From an uncultured Treponema sp. (GTDB lineage Bacteria > Spirochaetota > Spirochaetia > Treponematales > Treponemataceae), in assembly GCA_905236315.1 (NCBI GenBank), contig CAJOPO010000117.1, positions 1 through 10,171 of the forward strand: a stretch of 10,171 nt of DNA. Reading direction: 5' to 3'. The notes beneath the pieces were generated by a model. It worked only from the letters and a program-made list of their open reading frames with translations. It was not told the origin of the DNA and searched no databases. Positions 1-6,327 of this stretch are shown here, one piece after another. The stretch's first letter is position 1, and each line of letters starts with the position of its first letter. The translations under genes and the position numbers were made by a program.

Positions 1-2010
1 AAAAAGCCTAAAAATACGTTTACAGATGCTGAATATAAACGCTTTAGACAAAATCTTGCAGAATACCCACTTAATGTTCGCATTGCACTAGAAGATTTAG
101 TTGTAAAAAACGAATTTACAGACGATGCCGTATTTGCCATTTTAGATAAGGTTCTTAGAAAAGTTCCTGCTAGACAGTTGGCAAGTCAGCTAGAAAAAAT
201 GCTTGATATTAGTTTAGACGTTCCTCGCGACTATGAAAGAAGAACTGCAAGCGAATATGAAGCATATAAGCAATCTTTAGAGTATCAGCTAAAAAATAGA
301 ATAATCCCTGCTGCCATTTTAAGCACAGGTGCTGCTATTATTTTGGCATGTTTATTCTTCCTTATAAACACCTTTATTTATACTCCTATAGTTGCAAATA
401 ATTTGTATAAACAAGGTTATACTCTAATAGAAGAAAATCAATATGCACGTTCAGAAGAACTTTTTGATAAAGCGTATGCAAAGAAACCTGTAAAGAATTG
501 GTTCTTTAAATATGCAGAACGCTATCGTGAGCATAAGCAATATGACCGTGCAAGAAAAAAGTATCGCGCTTTGTTATTATTATACAAACATGATAAGCAA
601 GCTGGTCTTGATTGGGCTTCTATGGAAATGCAGGAGTTGTATAATTATGCAGAAGCGGAACGCATAATTAAAAGAGAGATTTTAGACTTCCACAATAATG
701 ACCCAGATGCCATTCTTTTATTAGGCGATTTATATTTGGAATGGGCTTATGAAGGTGGCGATGTTGATAAATATCCTCTTGCAAAAGAGCAATATGATTT
801 GTTATTAGAACTTTACAGAAACTCTAAAAAGCTAAATACGTATCAAGCACGCCAAATGCGCTGGTATATAAGAATGGATAATTTAGCTCAAGTTCTTTCT
901 TATAAAAAGATGTTCTATCCTTCAAACTTAAAGAGTTTAAGTGCGGAAGATTTAACAGAGCTTAGCGGTTATTTATTGCGTAAGCGTTATGGTCAGTTAC
1001 GTCCTTCAGAAGAAAGTTTACGTATAGAAATAGAAAACGTAAAGGATATGCTAGAAAAGGCAATCCAAAAAGACCAAACAAATCCTACGGCTCTCTACAA
1101 TATGGGGCATTATTATGTGCTTACAAATAACGATGATGGTGCTCGAAGAATGTTTAAATATGCTTTAGAAGCATTCAAAAGGCAAACTCATAGAACTAGA
1201 AGAGAAACTGCTACATTTGTAAATACATATAGATTGCTAGGAGAACAATATTCTAACTCTAGAGAATACTTGCTTGCTCAGCAGACCTACGGCGATGGCA
1301 TTGCCTTGTTTGAATCTGAATCTAAAAACGGCAGTTTACAGACTTCAGAGGACATAGGTCGTTTATATGCAGATTTAGGAGATGTAAACTACTTTATAAA
1401 CGGAGATATGGAAGCTGCTTTAGAAAATTATAAGGAAGCAGTAGATAATAAATTAGATACCGCTGCTGTTCGTTATAAAATTGGATATATTCAATATAAT
1501 AATAAAAATTATACAGAAGCATGGGGTGCTTTTGTGCGTGGCTTAGAAAGTAATGATAAAGATGAACACTTATTGCTTGCTCTAGCAAACACTGTAAGCA
1601 AAAGAAATGATAATCTTGCAGCGCGTGGTTATTACGAACGCCTTCTAAATCTTTTGGATGTAGACTTCCAAAAGTATAATATTATATTGCCTCAATCTCG
1701 CTCTGACCAAGGTGATTTAGTTGATGTATATAGAAAGGCAAGAAATAATTTAGGTGTAACGCTTTCTAGGCTTGCATATTTAAATGGCAACGATAATAAT
1801 CTTAATGGGCTTGCTCTTGTAAACTTTGAAGAAAGCAATCTTGCATGGGATGCTCTTACTCGTAATCAAGAAACTATGATACGTTTAACAGGTTCTAATC
1901 TTGCTGAGCAGAATATAAAGTATCTTACAAATCCAAATTATGGTTATGAACCAGAGATTTATATGGATATACCTATGGTTCTATATAATGAACGAGGTTT
2001 AGAGCAATGA
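1..2010 (+). CDS. Membrane-anchored TPR protein, probable periplasmic flagellar collar protein (FlcA-like), 5' truncated
   Basis: The frame is open from base 1 to the TGA at 2008-2010, giving 669 visible residues. The start lies upstream of the window, and the TTG at 178 is only an internal Leu codon. The first ~100 visible residues are charged and probably cytoplasmic. One hydrophobic segment follows (about nt 301-396), then a long helical region with TPR-like repeats: near nt 397-490 (LYKQGYTLIEENQY), 500-590, 700-810, 1085-1180, 1380-1470 and 1475-1550. This topology (cytoplasmic tail, single membrane span, periplasmic TPR array) and phrases such as YTPIVANNLYKQGY and KNWFFKYAERYREHKQY match Treponema proteins that I recall as flagellar collar protein FlcA. 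The collar scaffolds the stator ring around spirochaete periplasmic flagellar motors. The TPR plus membrane architecture is seen; the FlcA name is inference. The 3' end overlaps the next gene by ATGA, so the two are probably translationally coupled. Confidence 0.8.
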   Translation, partial: KKPKNTFTDAEYKRFRQNLAEYPLNVRIALEDLVVKNEFTDDAVFAILDKVLRKVPARQLASQLEKMLDISLDVPRDYERRTASEYEAYKQSLEYQLKNRIIPAAILSTGAAIILACLFFLINTFIYTPIVANNLYKQGYTLIEENQYARSEELFDKAYAKKPVKNWFFKYAERYREHKQYDRARKKYRALLLLYKHDKQAGLDWASMEMQELYNYAEAERIIKREILDFHNNDPDAILLLGDLYLEWAYEGGDVDKYPLAKEQYDLLLELYRNSKKLNTYQARQMRWYIRMDNLAQVLSYKKMFYPSNLKSLSAEDLTELSGYLLRKRYGQLRPSEESLRIEIENVKDMLEKAIQKDQTNPTALYNMGHYYVLTNNDDGARRMFKYALEAFKRQTHRTRRETATFVNTYRLLGEQYSNSREYLLAQQTYGDGIALFESESKNGSLQTSEDIGRLYADLGDVNYFINGDMEAALENYKEAVDNKLDTAAVRYKIGYIQYNNKNYTEAWGAFVRGLESNDKDEHLLLALANTVSKRNDNLAARGYYERLLNLLDVDFQKYNIILPQSRSDQGDLVDVYRKARNNLGVTLSRLAYLNGNDNNLNGLALVNFEESNLAWDALTRNQETMIRLTGSNLAEQNIKYLTNPNYGYEPEIYMDIPMVLYNERGLEQ

Positions 2011-2636
2011 GAAAGATTTACGGAAAAAATAGCATTATCAGTAGGCAGCGTTTTAATGATATTGCTAAAGAAATTTTCCGTAAATCCATACACGTATGCA
2101 GTGCATTCATTCCTTTTTTGCTAAAATACTTATATTGGCAAGTTTTGTCTGCGCTTGCCCTTGTAACTTTAATTTATTGCACGGCTGAACTTATGCGTCT
2201 TAACGGAAAAAACGTTCCTTTTATTTCTGATATTACAGCAGCAGCCGCTCGCAAAAGAGATGAAAACAGATTTGTTTTAGGGCCTGTAACTCTTTCTGTG
2301 GGGATAATGCTAACAGCACTCTTGTTTAATCCTTTACCAGCATCTATAGGCATATATTCCCTTGCCTTCGGTGATGGATTAGCAAGTTTATCAGGAAAGT
2401 TGTTTGGTAAGGTTGTACTTCCATTCACCTTTGGAAAAACTGTTGCAGGAAGCCTCACTTGTTTTACGGCAATATTTATCTCTTCTTTTTTAGTCTGCCA
2501 TAATGCTACAGTTGCCCTTAGTCTAGCATGTATTGGTATGTTTATAGAAGTTTTGCCACTAAAAGATTTTGACAATGTTGTTATTCCACTAATAATAGCT
2601 TTTTCTGCTCAAAAATTATTAGGAGCAGGGGCATGA
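2007..2636 (+). CDS. DGK1/SEC59/VTE5-family integral membrane lipid or polyprenol kinase
   Basis: A 209-residue polytopic membrane protein. Its ATG overlaps the upstream stop as ATGA, with a modest GAGG at 1994-1997 as ribosome binding site. The hallmarks of the CTP-dependent kinase family (yeast diacylglycerol kinase Dgk1, dolichol kinase Sec59, plant phytol kinase VTE5) appear in order: E-x-x-R at residues 61-64, ENRFVLGPVTL at 86-96, the FGDGLASLSGKLFGK block at 121-135, GKTVAGSL at 143-150, and E181 followed by DFDN at 187-190. About six hydrophobic segments surround these loops. Such proteins are often labelled phosphatidate cytidylyltransferase in bacterial genomes, but the motif set fits a kinase that phosphorylates a lipid alcohol (diacylglycerol, a polyprenol or similar). 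The substrate cannot be read from the sequence. Its last 28 bases overlap the 3' end of the opposite-strand glycosylase gene. Confidence 0.85.
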   Translation: MRKIYGKNSIISRQRFNDIAKEIFRKSIHVCSAFIPFLLKYLYWQVLSALALVTLIYCTAELMRLNGKNVPFISDITAAAARKRDENRFVLGPVTLSVGIMLTALLFNPLPASIGIYSLAFGDGLASLSGKLFGKVVLPFTFGKTVAGSLTCFTAIFISSFLVCHNATVALSLACIGMFIEVLPLKDFDNVVIPLIIAFSAQKLLGAGA

Positions 2637-3178
2637 TGCATATAACTTAGACTTTCTGCAATTATTCTATAGGAAGCTATAAGCATGGGTAAAGTCTGTC
2701 GAGCATTTGCGGGGCTTGTACTAGGAAGACAGACGCATTTTAGCTTATACAGTTCTTGATATTTTACATTGCAGTATTTTTGCCACAAAGAAAATGCTTT
2801 CTTACCTGTAAAAAATACATTATGAATCTGCGCATTTTGTAGAATGGACGTAAAATCATTTGGAATAACGTTTTTTATGCTAGAGTCTGAAGCTCCATGT
2901 ATTTTGCAAGAATTAATTACGTCCCATAATGCAATATTGTGCTTAAGCAAAAAATCTACTCTCTCTTTTATAGCCTCTTCTTTATTTATAGCATTATTTT
3001 CTAAAGAAAGCTCTTCATTAAAAAGAGCTGGAAGCACTTTCCAAAACCTATTTTGAGGATGCATATAAAAGAAGCCTACTTCCCTGCTTTTTACAGAAGG
3101 CATACTGCCCAAAATTAAAGCTTTACTTTCTGTGTTCCATACAGGGCTTATGTTGTGTATAACATTTTCATAATTCAC
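2609..3178 (-). CDS. DNA-deoxyinosine/uracil glycosylase, family 6 (HDG)
   Basis: A 189-residue protein of the uracil-DNA glycosylase superfamily, family 6 (hypoxanthine-DNA glycosylase), which excises hypoxanthine and often uracil left by adenine or cytosine deamination. Visible motifs are LILGSMPSVKSRE (21-33), the active-site segment HPQNRFW (40-46, with N43 as the expected catalytic Asn), ALWDVINSC (83-91), GASDSSI (95-101) and the C-terminal LPSTSPAN (151-158). The length suits the family. The only plausible start is a GTG at 3176-3178: upstream in frame there is no ATG before a stop, and the nearest ATGs are out of frame. The ribosome binding site is weak. It lies 46 bases downstream of the rpn stop on the same strand, so the two are probably co-transcribed, and its tail runs convergently into the lipid kinase gene. 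Confidence 0.88.
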   Translation of the reverse strand: MNYENVIHNISPVWNTESKALILGSMPSVKSREVGFFYMHPQNRFWKVLPALFNEELSLENNAINKEEAIKERVDFLLKHNIALWDVINSCKIHGASDSSIKNVIPNDFTSILQNAQIHNVFFTGKKAFSLWQKYCNVKYQELYKLKCVCLPSTSPANARQTLPMLIASYRIIAESLSYMHHAPAPNNF

Positions 3179-3224
3179 TTTTCTTAGCCATGCTTTAAGT
3201 TTTCTTTAATTTTATATTAAGCTC

Positions 3225-3506
3225 CTAAAGTGCCTCAATTTCTGCAGGAGATAGCCCTGTCGATTTTGCAATTAGTGCAATATCTACATTGGATTGCTTT
3301 AGAATTTTTGCTGTAGAGAGATTTGCTTCTTTTGCTCCTTGTGCAATTCCCTGTGCCATTCCCTGCGCCATTCCCTTCGCCATTCCTTGCTCTATTCCTT
3401 GCGCTAGGCCTTTTTCTGTTGCACGCTCAGTTACATCACGCTCGTGAAGTTGAATAGCTAGATATTCATTTAAAAATGTATTCTGAAATTTTTTTGTTTG
3501 TACCAT
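3225..3506 (-). CDS. Candidate internal small protein of rpn (RpnS-like, in frame)
   Basis: An ATG at 3504-3506 lies in the rpn frame and is preceded by a strong AAAGGAG (3516-3522) with a 9-base spacer. This is a far better initiation signal than at either candidate start of the full-length gene. Translation would give 93 residues starting MVQTKKFQNTF. That covers the charged linker, the tetrapeptide repeat and the C-terminal helices but no nuclease core. In E. coli, rpn genes are reported to encode such a C-terminal small protein from an internal start, and it blocks the toxic activity of the long form. The signal and frame are seen; expression and inhibitory function are inferred by analogy. 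A chance purine-rich stretch (codons AAG GAG) is the alternative explanation. Confidence 0.42.
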   Translation of the reverse strand: MVQTKKFQNTFLNEYLAIQLHERDVTERATEKGLAQGIEQGMAKGMAQGMAQGIAQGAKEANLSTAKILKQSNVDIALIAKSTGLSPAEIEAL

Positions 3507-4082
3507 AGCTGCAATCTCCTTTGTAAAATCTGATTGTACTGCATTGTCTTTTACAAATGCAAGAAAATCTTTTATCTCTTGGTTTGTTTCTTTTTTATAT
3601 GCCGCTGCATTGAAAATAAGATGATGAGTGCAATCATTTAGCTTAACATCTGCATTTTCTTTACAGATACGCTCAAATGTATAGACAGGTAAATTTTCAT
3701 TGAATGGGTCATCAGTACAAATAAAAATAATATAACTTTCTTTTAGTTCTGAATAATCTATACCTTTAAAAAGACTGTCTATGTCAATCATCGATTGATA
3801 GTACCGTGCTCGTTTTCCTATGTTTTTAATCTTGTAAGTTTGACATTCTACATCAAAGACCCTATTGCTATCTGCAAGGTATACATCTAGACGTACGCCT
3901 TTTTGTGTATAGAATGGAGAAATCGTCTTTTGCAGTTCAGGGTATTCAAGATGGTCGATTTTTATCTGCAAAAGTCGTTCAAGAACACCCTTGCAAATTT
4001 TAGGTTCCCGCATTACTGCGCCAAACATAAAATCATCACTAAAAACTAAATCTTCTACTGGCTTAAAATTATATCCTACCAT
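3225..4082 (-). CDS. Rpn family recombination-promoting nuclease / PD-(D/E)XK transposase-like protein
   Basis: A 285-residue Rpn-family protein (PD-(D/E)XK nuclease family transposase). The N-terminal DDFMFGAVMREP is the usual opening block. RLDVYLAD (D66) followed by DVECQ (E79, Q81) forms the D-x(n)-E-x-Q catalytic core, and GKRARYYQSM follows in the expected place. The C-terminus has a Gly/Ala/Gln tetrapeptide repeat (about residues 225-248) and ends in the typical IAKSTGLSPAEIEAL helix pair. In E. coli, Rpn proteins are DNA endonucleases that raise RecA-independent recombination, can be toxic, and have been linked to phage defence. I chose the ATG at 4082; an in-frame GTG at 4100 is an alternative that adds six residues, and neither has a convincing Shine-Dalgarno. 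The core residues look intact, so the gene is probably functional. An internal start is annotated separately. Confidence 0.85.
   Translation of the reverse strand: MVGYNFKPVEDLVFSDDFMFGAVMREPKICKGVLERLLQIKIDHLEYPELQKTISPFYTQKGVRLDVYLADSNRVFDVECQTYKIKNIGKRARYYQSMIDIDSLFKGIDYSELKESYIIFICTDDPFNENLPVYTFERICKENADVKLNDCTHHLIFNAAAYKKETNQEIKDFLAFVKDNAVQSDFTKEIAAMVQTKKFQNTFLNEYLAIQLHERDVTERATEKGLAQGIEQGMAKGMAQGMAQGIAQGAKEANLSTAKILKQSNVDIALIAKSTGLSPAEIEAL
3335..3406 (-). repeat. 12-bp imperfect tandem repeat (six units) in rpn
   Basis: Six consecutive 12-bp units on the plus strand follow the pattern TTCC-C/T-T-G-Y-GCCA (units begin at 3335, 3347, 3359, 3371, 3383 and 3395). Units two to four are nearly identical; the outer ones are more diverged. 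They encode the four-residue repeat G-M/I-A-Q/K-G. Gain or loss of a unit keeps the frame. Such repeats are a known habit of the C-termini of Rpn-family proteins. Confidence 0.9.
3516..3522 (-). promoter_or_regulatory. Strong internal Shine-Dalgarno within rpn
   Basis: On the minus strand this reads AAAGGAG, complementary to the 16S rRNA 3' end, 9 bases before the in-frame ATG at 3506. It encodes Lys-Glu in the full-length protein. It is among the best ribosome-binding sequences in the window and sits inside a gene whose own start lacks one. Confidence 0.45.
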
Positions 4083-4088
4083 AGTTTT

Positions 4089-4117
4089 ATTATACTTCAC
4101 TTTAGTTCATTTGTGTA
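4089..4117 (-). promoter_or_regulatory. Putative sigma-70 promoter of rpn
   Basis: On the minus strand there is a perfect TATAAT (4094 to 4089), preceded by a 17-base spacer and TACACA (4117 to 4112; 4 of 6 match to TTGACA). Transcription would start around 4081-4084, almost on the ATG at 4082, so an rpn transcript from here would be leaderless or nearly so. The region is AT-rich, and a chance match is possible. Confidence 0.35.
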
Positions 4118-4132
4118 TAGATTAGATTGCAG

Positions 4133-4144
4133 AAAACCTGTTTT
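4133..4144. promoter_or_regulatory. Short inverted repeat AAAAC-CT-GTTTT upstream of rpn
   Basis: Five-base arms AAAAC and GTTTT around a 2-base centre, lying 16 bases upstream of the putative rpn -35 element. It has the size and position of an operator half-site pair. It is short and AT-rich, so the call is weak. Confidence 0.2.
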
Positions 4145-4194
4145 AAAGATGTTCTCATAAAAACTCACTTTCCATGTATACCCTTAGTGGTCTA

Positions 4195-4222
4195 TTGATT
4201 GTTTTGTATATTTATGTAATAT
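4195..4222 (+). promoter_or_regulatory. Putative promoter of the dapA-asd-gluQ operon
   Basis: TTGATT (4195-4200), a 16-base spacer and TAATAT (4217-4222) give a plausible sigma-70 promoter about 75 bases upstream of dapA. An overlapping alternative is TTGTAT (4204-4209) with TATATA (4227-4232). A promoter is expected somewhere here because rpn is divergent, but the AT-rich sequence does not fix which hexamers are used. Confidence 0.3.
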
Positions 4223-4237
4223 TATGTATATAAATTG

Positions 4238-4258
4238 TTGCTATATCATTAATAGCAA
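4238..4258 (+). promoter_or_regulatory. Perfect 7-bp inverted repeat in the dapA leader
   Basis: Arms TTGCTAT (4238-4244) and ATAGCAA (4252-4258) are exact reverse complements around a 7-base centre, ATCATTA. It lies downstream of the putative promoter and 40 bases before the dapA ATG. It could be a 21-bp operator or a small 5'-UTR hairpin. No U-tract follows, so it is not a terminator. Confidence 0.4.
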
Positions 4259-4285
4259 AACAAAACTTGCAAAGCGTTTTAGAAT

Positions 4286-4293
4286 AAGAGGAG
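4286..4293 (+). promoter_or_regulatory. Ribosome binding site that fixes the dapA start
   Basis: AAGAGGAG lies 5 bases before the ATG at 4299. It rules out the longer in-frame ATG at 4224, whose extra 25 residues are not DapA-like. Confidence 0.85.
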
Positions 4294-4298
4294 CATTT

Positions 4299-5204
4299 AT
4301 GTCTAAACTTCAAGGTTCTTTTACAGCCATGATAACACCCATGTTTGCAGACGGTTCTGTAGACTATGAAGGCTTTAAGAAAAATATAGAGTTTCAGTTA
4401 GAACAAGGAATAGATGGGCTTTTGCCTCTAGGAACAAGCGGAGAAACTCCTACATTAGATGAAGATGAAGAAGAAAAAATGTTGGATATTGCCATTCCTC
4501 TAGTTCATGAATTTAATGCAAAAAATAATAAAAATGTAAAAGTAATAGTTGGAGCAGGTAGCAATAATACGCGAGATGCAGTGCGTTATGTGGAACGTGC
4601 AAAAGCAAAAAATGCTGATTATGCACTCGTTGTAACTCCATATTATAATAAACCAAGTGATGAAGGTATTTTTCAGCATTACAAAGCCGTTAGCTCTGTG
4701 GGTATCCCTATAATTGTTTATAACATAGCAGGCCGTACAGGAAAGAATATTTCAACTCCTCTTTTACAGCGTATTGCAGATTTACCTAATATTGCAGGTG
4801 TAAAAGAAGCTAGTGGAAATATAAATCAGATGATGGAAGTAATAGAAAAAGTACAAAGCGTTCATCCTGATTTTGCGGTATTAAGTGGTGATGATGGCTT
4901 AACGCTTCCTCTTATGGCAGCAGGTGGAAACGGAGTTATTTCTGTAGTAACTAATTTATGTCCTGCCCTTATGACAGAACTTGTTCATGATTGCTTAAAA
5001 GGAGATTTTGTAGCTGCTAGAACTATACACTATAGATTGCAACCATTTTTTAGAGCTGCTTTTTGCGATGGAAACCCTAGTAGCATAAAATATGCCATGA
5101 ATGTAAAAGGACTTCCCTCTGGTAGTTTGCGTTTACCATTAGTAGAAGCAAACCCCGATGCGCAAAAAATTATAAAAAAAGCACTTCAAGATTGTGCTTT
5201 ATAG
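4299..5204 (+). CDS. dapA: 4-hydroxy-tetrahydrodipicolinate synthase
   Basis: A 301-residue TIM-barrel aldolase that condenses pyruvate with L-aspartate semialdehyde to 4-hydroxy-tetrahydrodipicolinate, the committed step to diaminopimelate and lysine; cytosolic. Catalytic residues are in place: the pyruvate-binding GTSGE loop (45-49, T46), VTPYYNKP with Tyr116, YNIAGRTG with Tyr141 and Arg146, and the Schiff-base lysine K169 in GVKEASG. The SGDDGLTLPLMAAGGNGVIS segment follows as usual. The common YNVP-G/S-RT reads YNIAGRT here, an Ala for the usual Pro, probably tolerated. The length is normal (about 290-300). The stop TAG is fused to the ribosome binding site of asd, so the two are co-translated as one operon and make adjacent pathway steps. 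Confidence 0.95.
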   Translation: MSKLQGSFTAMITPMFADGSVDYEGFKKNIEFQLEQGIDGLLPLGTSGETPTLDEDEEEKMLDIAIPLVHEFNAKNNKNVKVIVGAGSNNTRDAVRYVERAKAKNADYALVVTPYYNKPSDEGIFQHYKAVSSVGIPIIVYNIAGRTGKNISTPLLQRIADLPNIAGVKEASGNINQMMEVIEKVQSVHPDFAVLSGDDGLTLPLMAAGGNGVISVVTNLCPALMTELVHDCLKGDFVAARTIHYRLQPFFRAAFCDGNPSSIKYAMNVKGLPSGSLRLPLVEANPDAQKIIKKALQDCAL

Positions 5205-5214
5205 GAGAATGTAT

Positions 5215-6318
5215 ATGTCAGACAAAATACAAGTAGGTGTTTTAGGCGCAACTGGTATGGTTGGGCAGCGTTATATTAAATTATTAGAAAATCATCCTTG
5301 GTTTGAGGTAACCTATGTTGCAGCTTCCCCTCGTTCTGCAGGAAAAGCTTATAAAGATGCCGTTGCAAATAGATGGTTAATTGGTGCTGATATTCCTTGT
5401 GCCGTAGCTAATCTTGTTGTTCAAGATGCTAATGATGTAAACTCTGCCATTGGAAAATGTAAGTTTGTTTTTAGTGCGCTAGAAATGGGAAAAGAAGAAA
5501 TAAAAGCCCTAGAAGCATCTTATGCCACTAAAGGAATCCCTGTTGTAAGCAATGCAAGTGCAAACAGATGGACAGAAGATGTTCCTATGCTTATTCCAGA
5601 AATAAACTATTCACATCTAGATATAATCGAAAAACAAAAAGAAAATCATTCTTGGGACAAAGGTTTTATAGTTGTAAAACCAAATTGTTCTTTACAAACA
5701 TATATGATGCCCCTACATGCCCTTATAAAAGCAGGCTATCCTGTAAAGCGTATGATTGTAACAACTTTGCAAGCAGTAAGTGGAGCAGGTTATCCTGGCG
5801 TTGCAAGCTATGATATGATAGACAACATAGTTCCTTTTATAAGCGGGGAAGAAGAAAAAACAGAAAAAGAATGTCTTAAAATTTTAGGAAGCGTACAGGG
5901 TAATCATATAGAAAATGCTTCTTATCCTATTGTGAGTTCTACTTGTACACGTGTTCCTGTAATAGATGGTCATACCGCTTGCGTAAGTTTGGAATTTGAT
6001 TTACCAGAAGATAAAAAACCTTCTCTTGAACAAATAGAAAAAATATGGACATCTTATACAAGCGTACCTCAAGAGTTACATTTACCTAGTGCTCCTGAAC
6101 AACCTATTGTTGTGCGCCATGAAGAAAATAGACCTCAGCCTAGACGAGATAGAGAAACAGAAAAAGGCATGGCTTGCGTAATAGGGCGTTTAAGAAAATG
6201 CAATGTCTTTGATGTAAAGTTTGTTGCATTAAGCCATAATACTAAACGAGGAGCGGCTTTAGGTGGTATTTTAAATGCTGAACTCTTAAAAGCGAAAGGC
6301 TTTTTTGATAATTTATAG
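5215..6318 (+). CDS. asd: Aspartate-semialdehyde dehydrogenase, archaeal/fungal type
   Basis: A 367-residue NADP-dependent enzyme that reduces aspartyl-4-phosphate to L-aspartate semialdehyde, the substrate of the DapA encoded just upstream. The N-terminal GATGMVGQRY (11-20) is the nucleotide-binding loop. The catalytic cysteine is C158 in KPNCSLQ. R246 (TRVPV) and H253 (DGHTA) fit the substrate-binding Arg and general-base His. The sequence around NENHPWFEVTYVAASPRSAGK-like positions 26-46 and the SGAGYPGVASYDMIDN segment are those of the archaeal/yeast Hom2 branch, not the E. coli Asd branch. Of three in-frame ATGs (5194 region, 5209, 5215) I chose 5215 because AGGAG (5203-5207) is 7 bases away; 5209 would be only 1 base from it. 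Only 10 bases separate it from dapA. Confidence 0.94.
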   Translation: MSDKIQVGVLGATGMVGQRYIKLLENHPWFEVTYVAASPRSAGKAYKDAVANRWLIGADIPCAVANLVVQDANDVNSAIGKCKFVFSALEMGKEEIKALEASYATKGIPVVSNASANRWTEDVPMLIPEINYSHLDIIEKQKENHSWDKGFIVVKPNCSLQTYMMPLHALIKAGYPVKRMIVTTLQAVSGAGYPGVASYDMIDNIVPFISGEEEKTEKECLKILGSVQGNHIENASYPIVSSTCTRVPVIDGHTACVSLEFDLPEDKKPSLEQIEKIWTSYTSVPQELHLPSAPEQPIVVRHEENRPQPRRDRETEKGMACVIGRLRKCNVFDVKFVALSHNTKRGAALGGILNAELLKAKGFFDNL

Positions 6319-6327
6319 AGATAAAAA

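Noticed and set aside
178..180. TTG as the start of the TPR protein
   Set aside because: The frame stays open back to base 1 with matching protein character, so the gene is truncated by the window and this TTG is an internal Leu codon.
2174..2575. Minus-strand open frame of 133 codons
   Set aside because: It lies fully inside the lipid kinase gene, shows no recognisable protein motif and no good ribosome binding site; it is a shadow of the coding strand.
3335..3406. CRISPR-like array
   Set aside because: The units are 12 bp, contiguous without spacers and inside a coding frame, so this is a protein-coding tandem repeat.
3225..4100. Complete insertion sequence around the Rpn gene
   Set aside because: No terminal inverted repeats or target-site duplications were visible at its borders. 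Rpn proteins resemble transposases in name only and are usually not part of an IS.
4224..4298. Longer N-terminus for DapA from the ATG at 4224
   Set aside because: The extra 25 residues are not DapA-like and span the leader dyad; the AAGAGGAG sits just before the ATG at 4299.
4101..4298. Lysine riboswitch upstream of dapA
   Set aside because: I could not find the conserved core elements of that riboswitch, and much of the space is needed for the divergent promoters.
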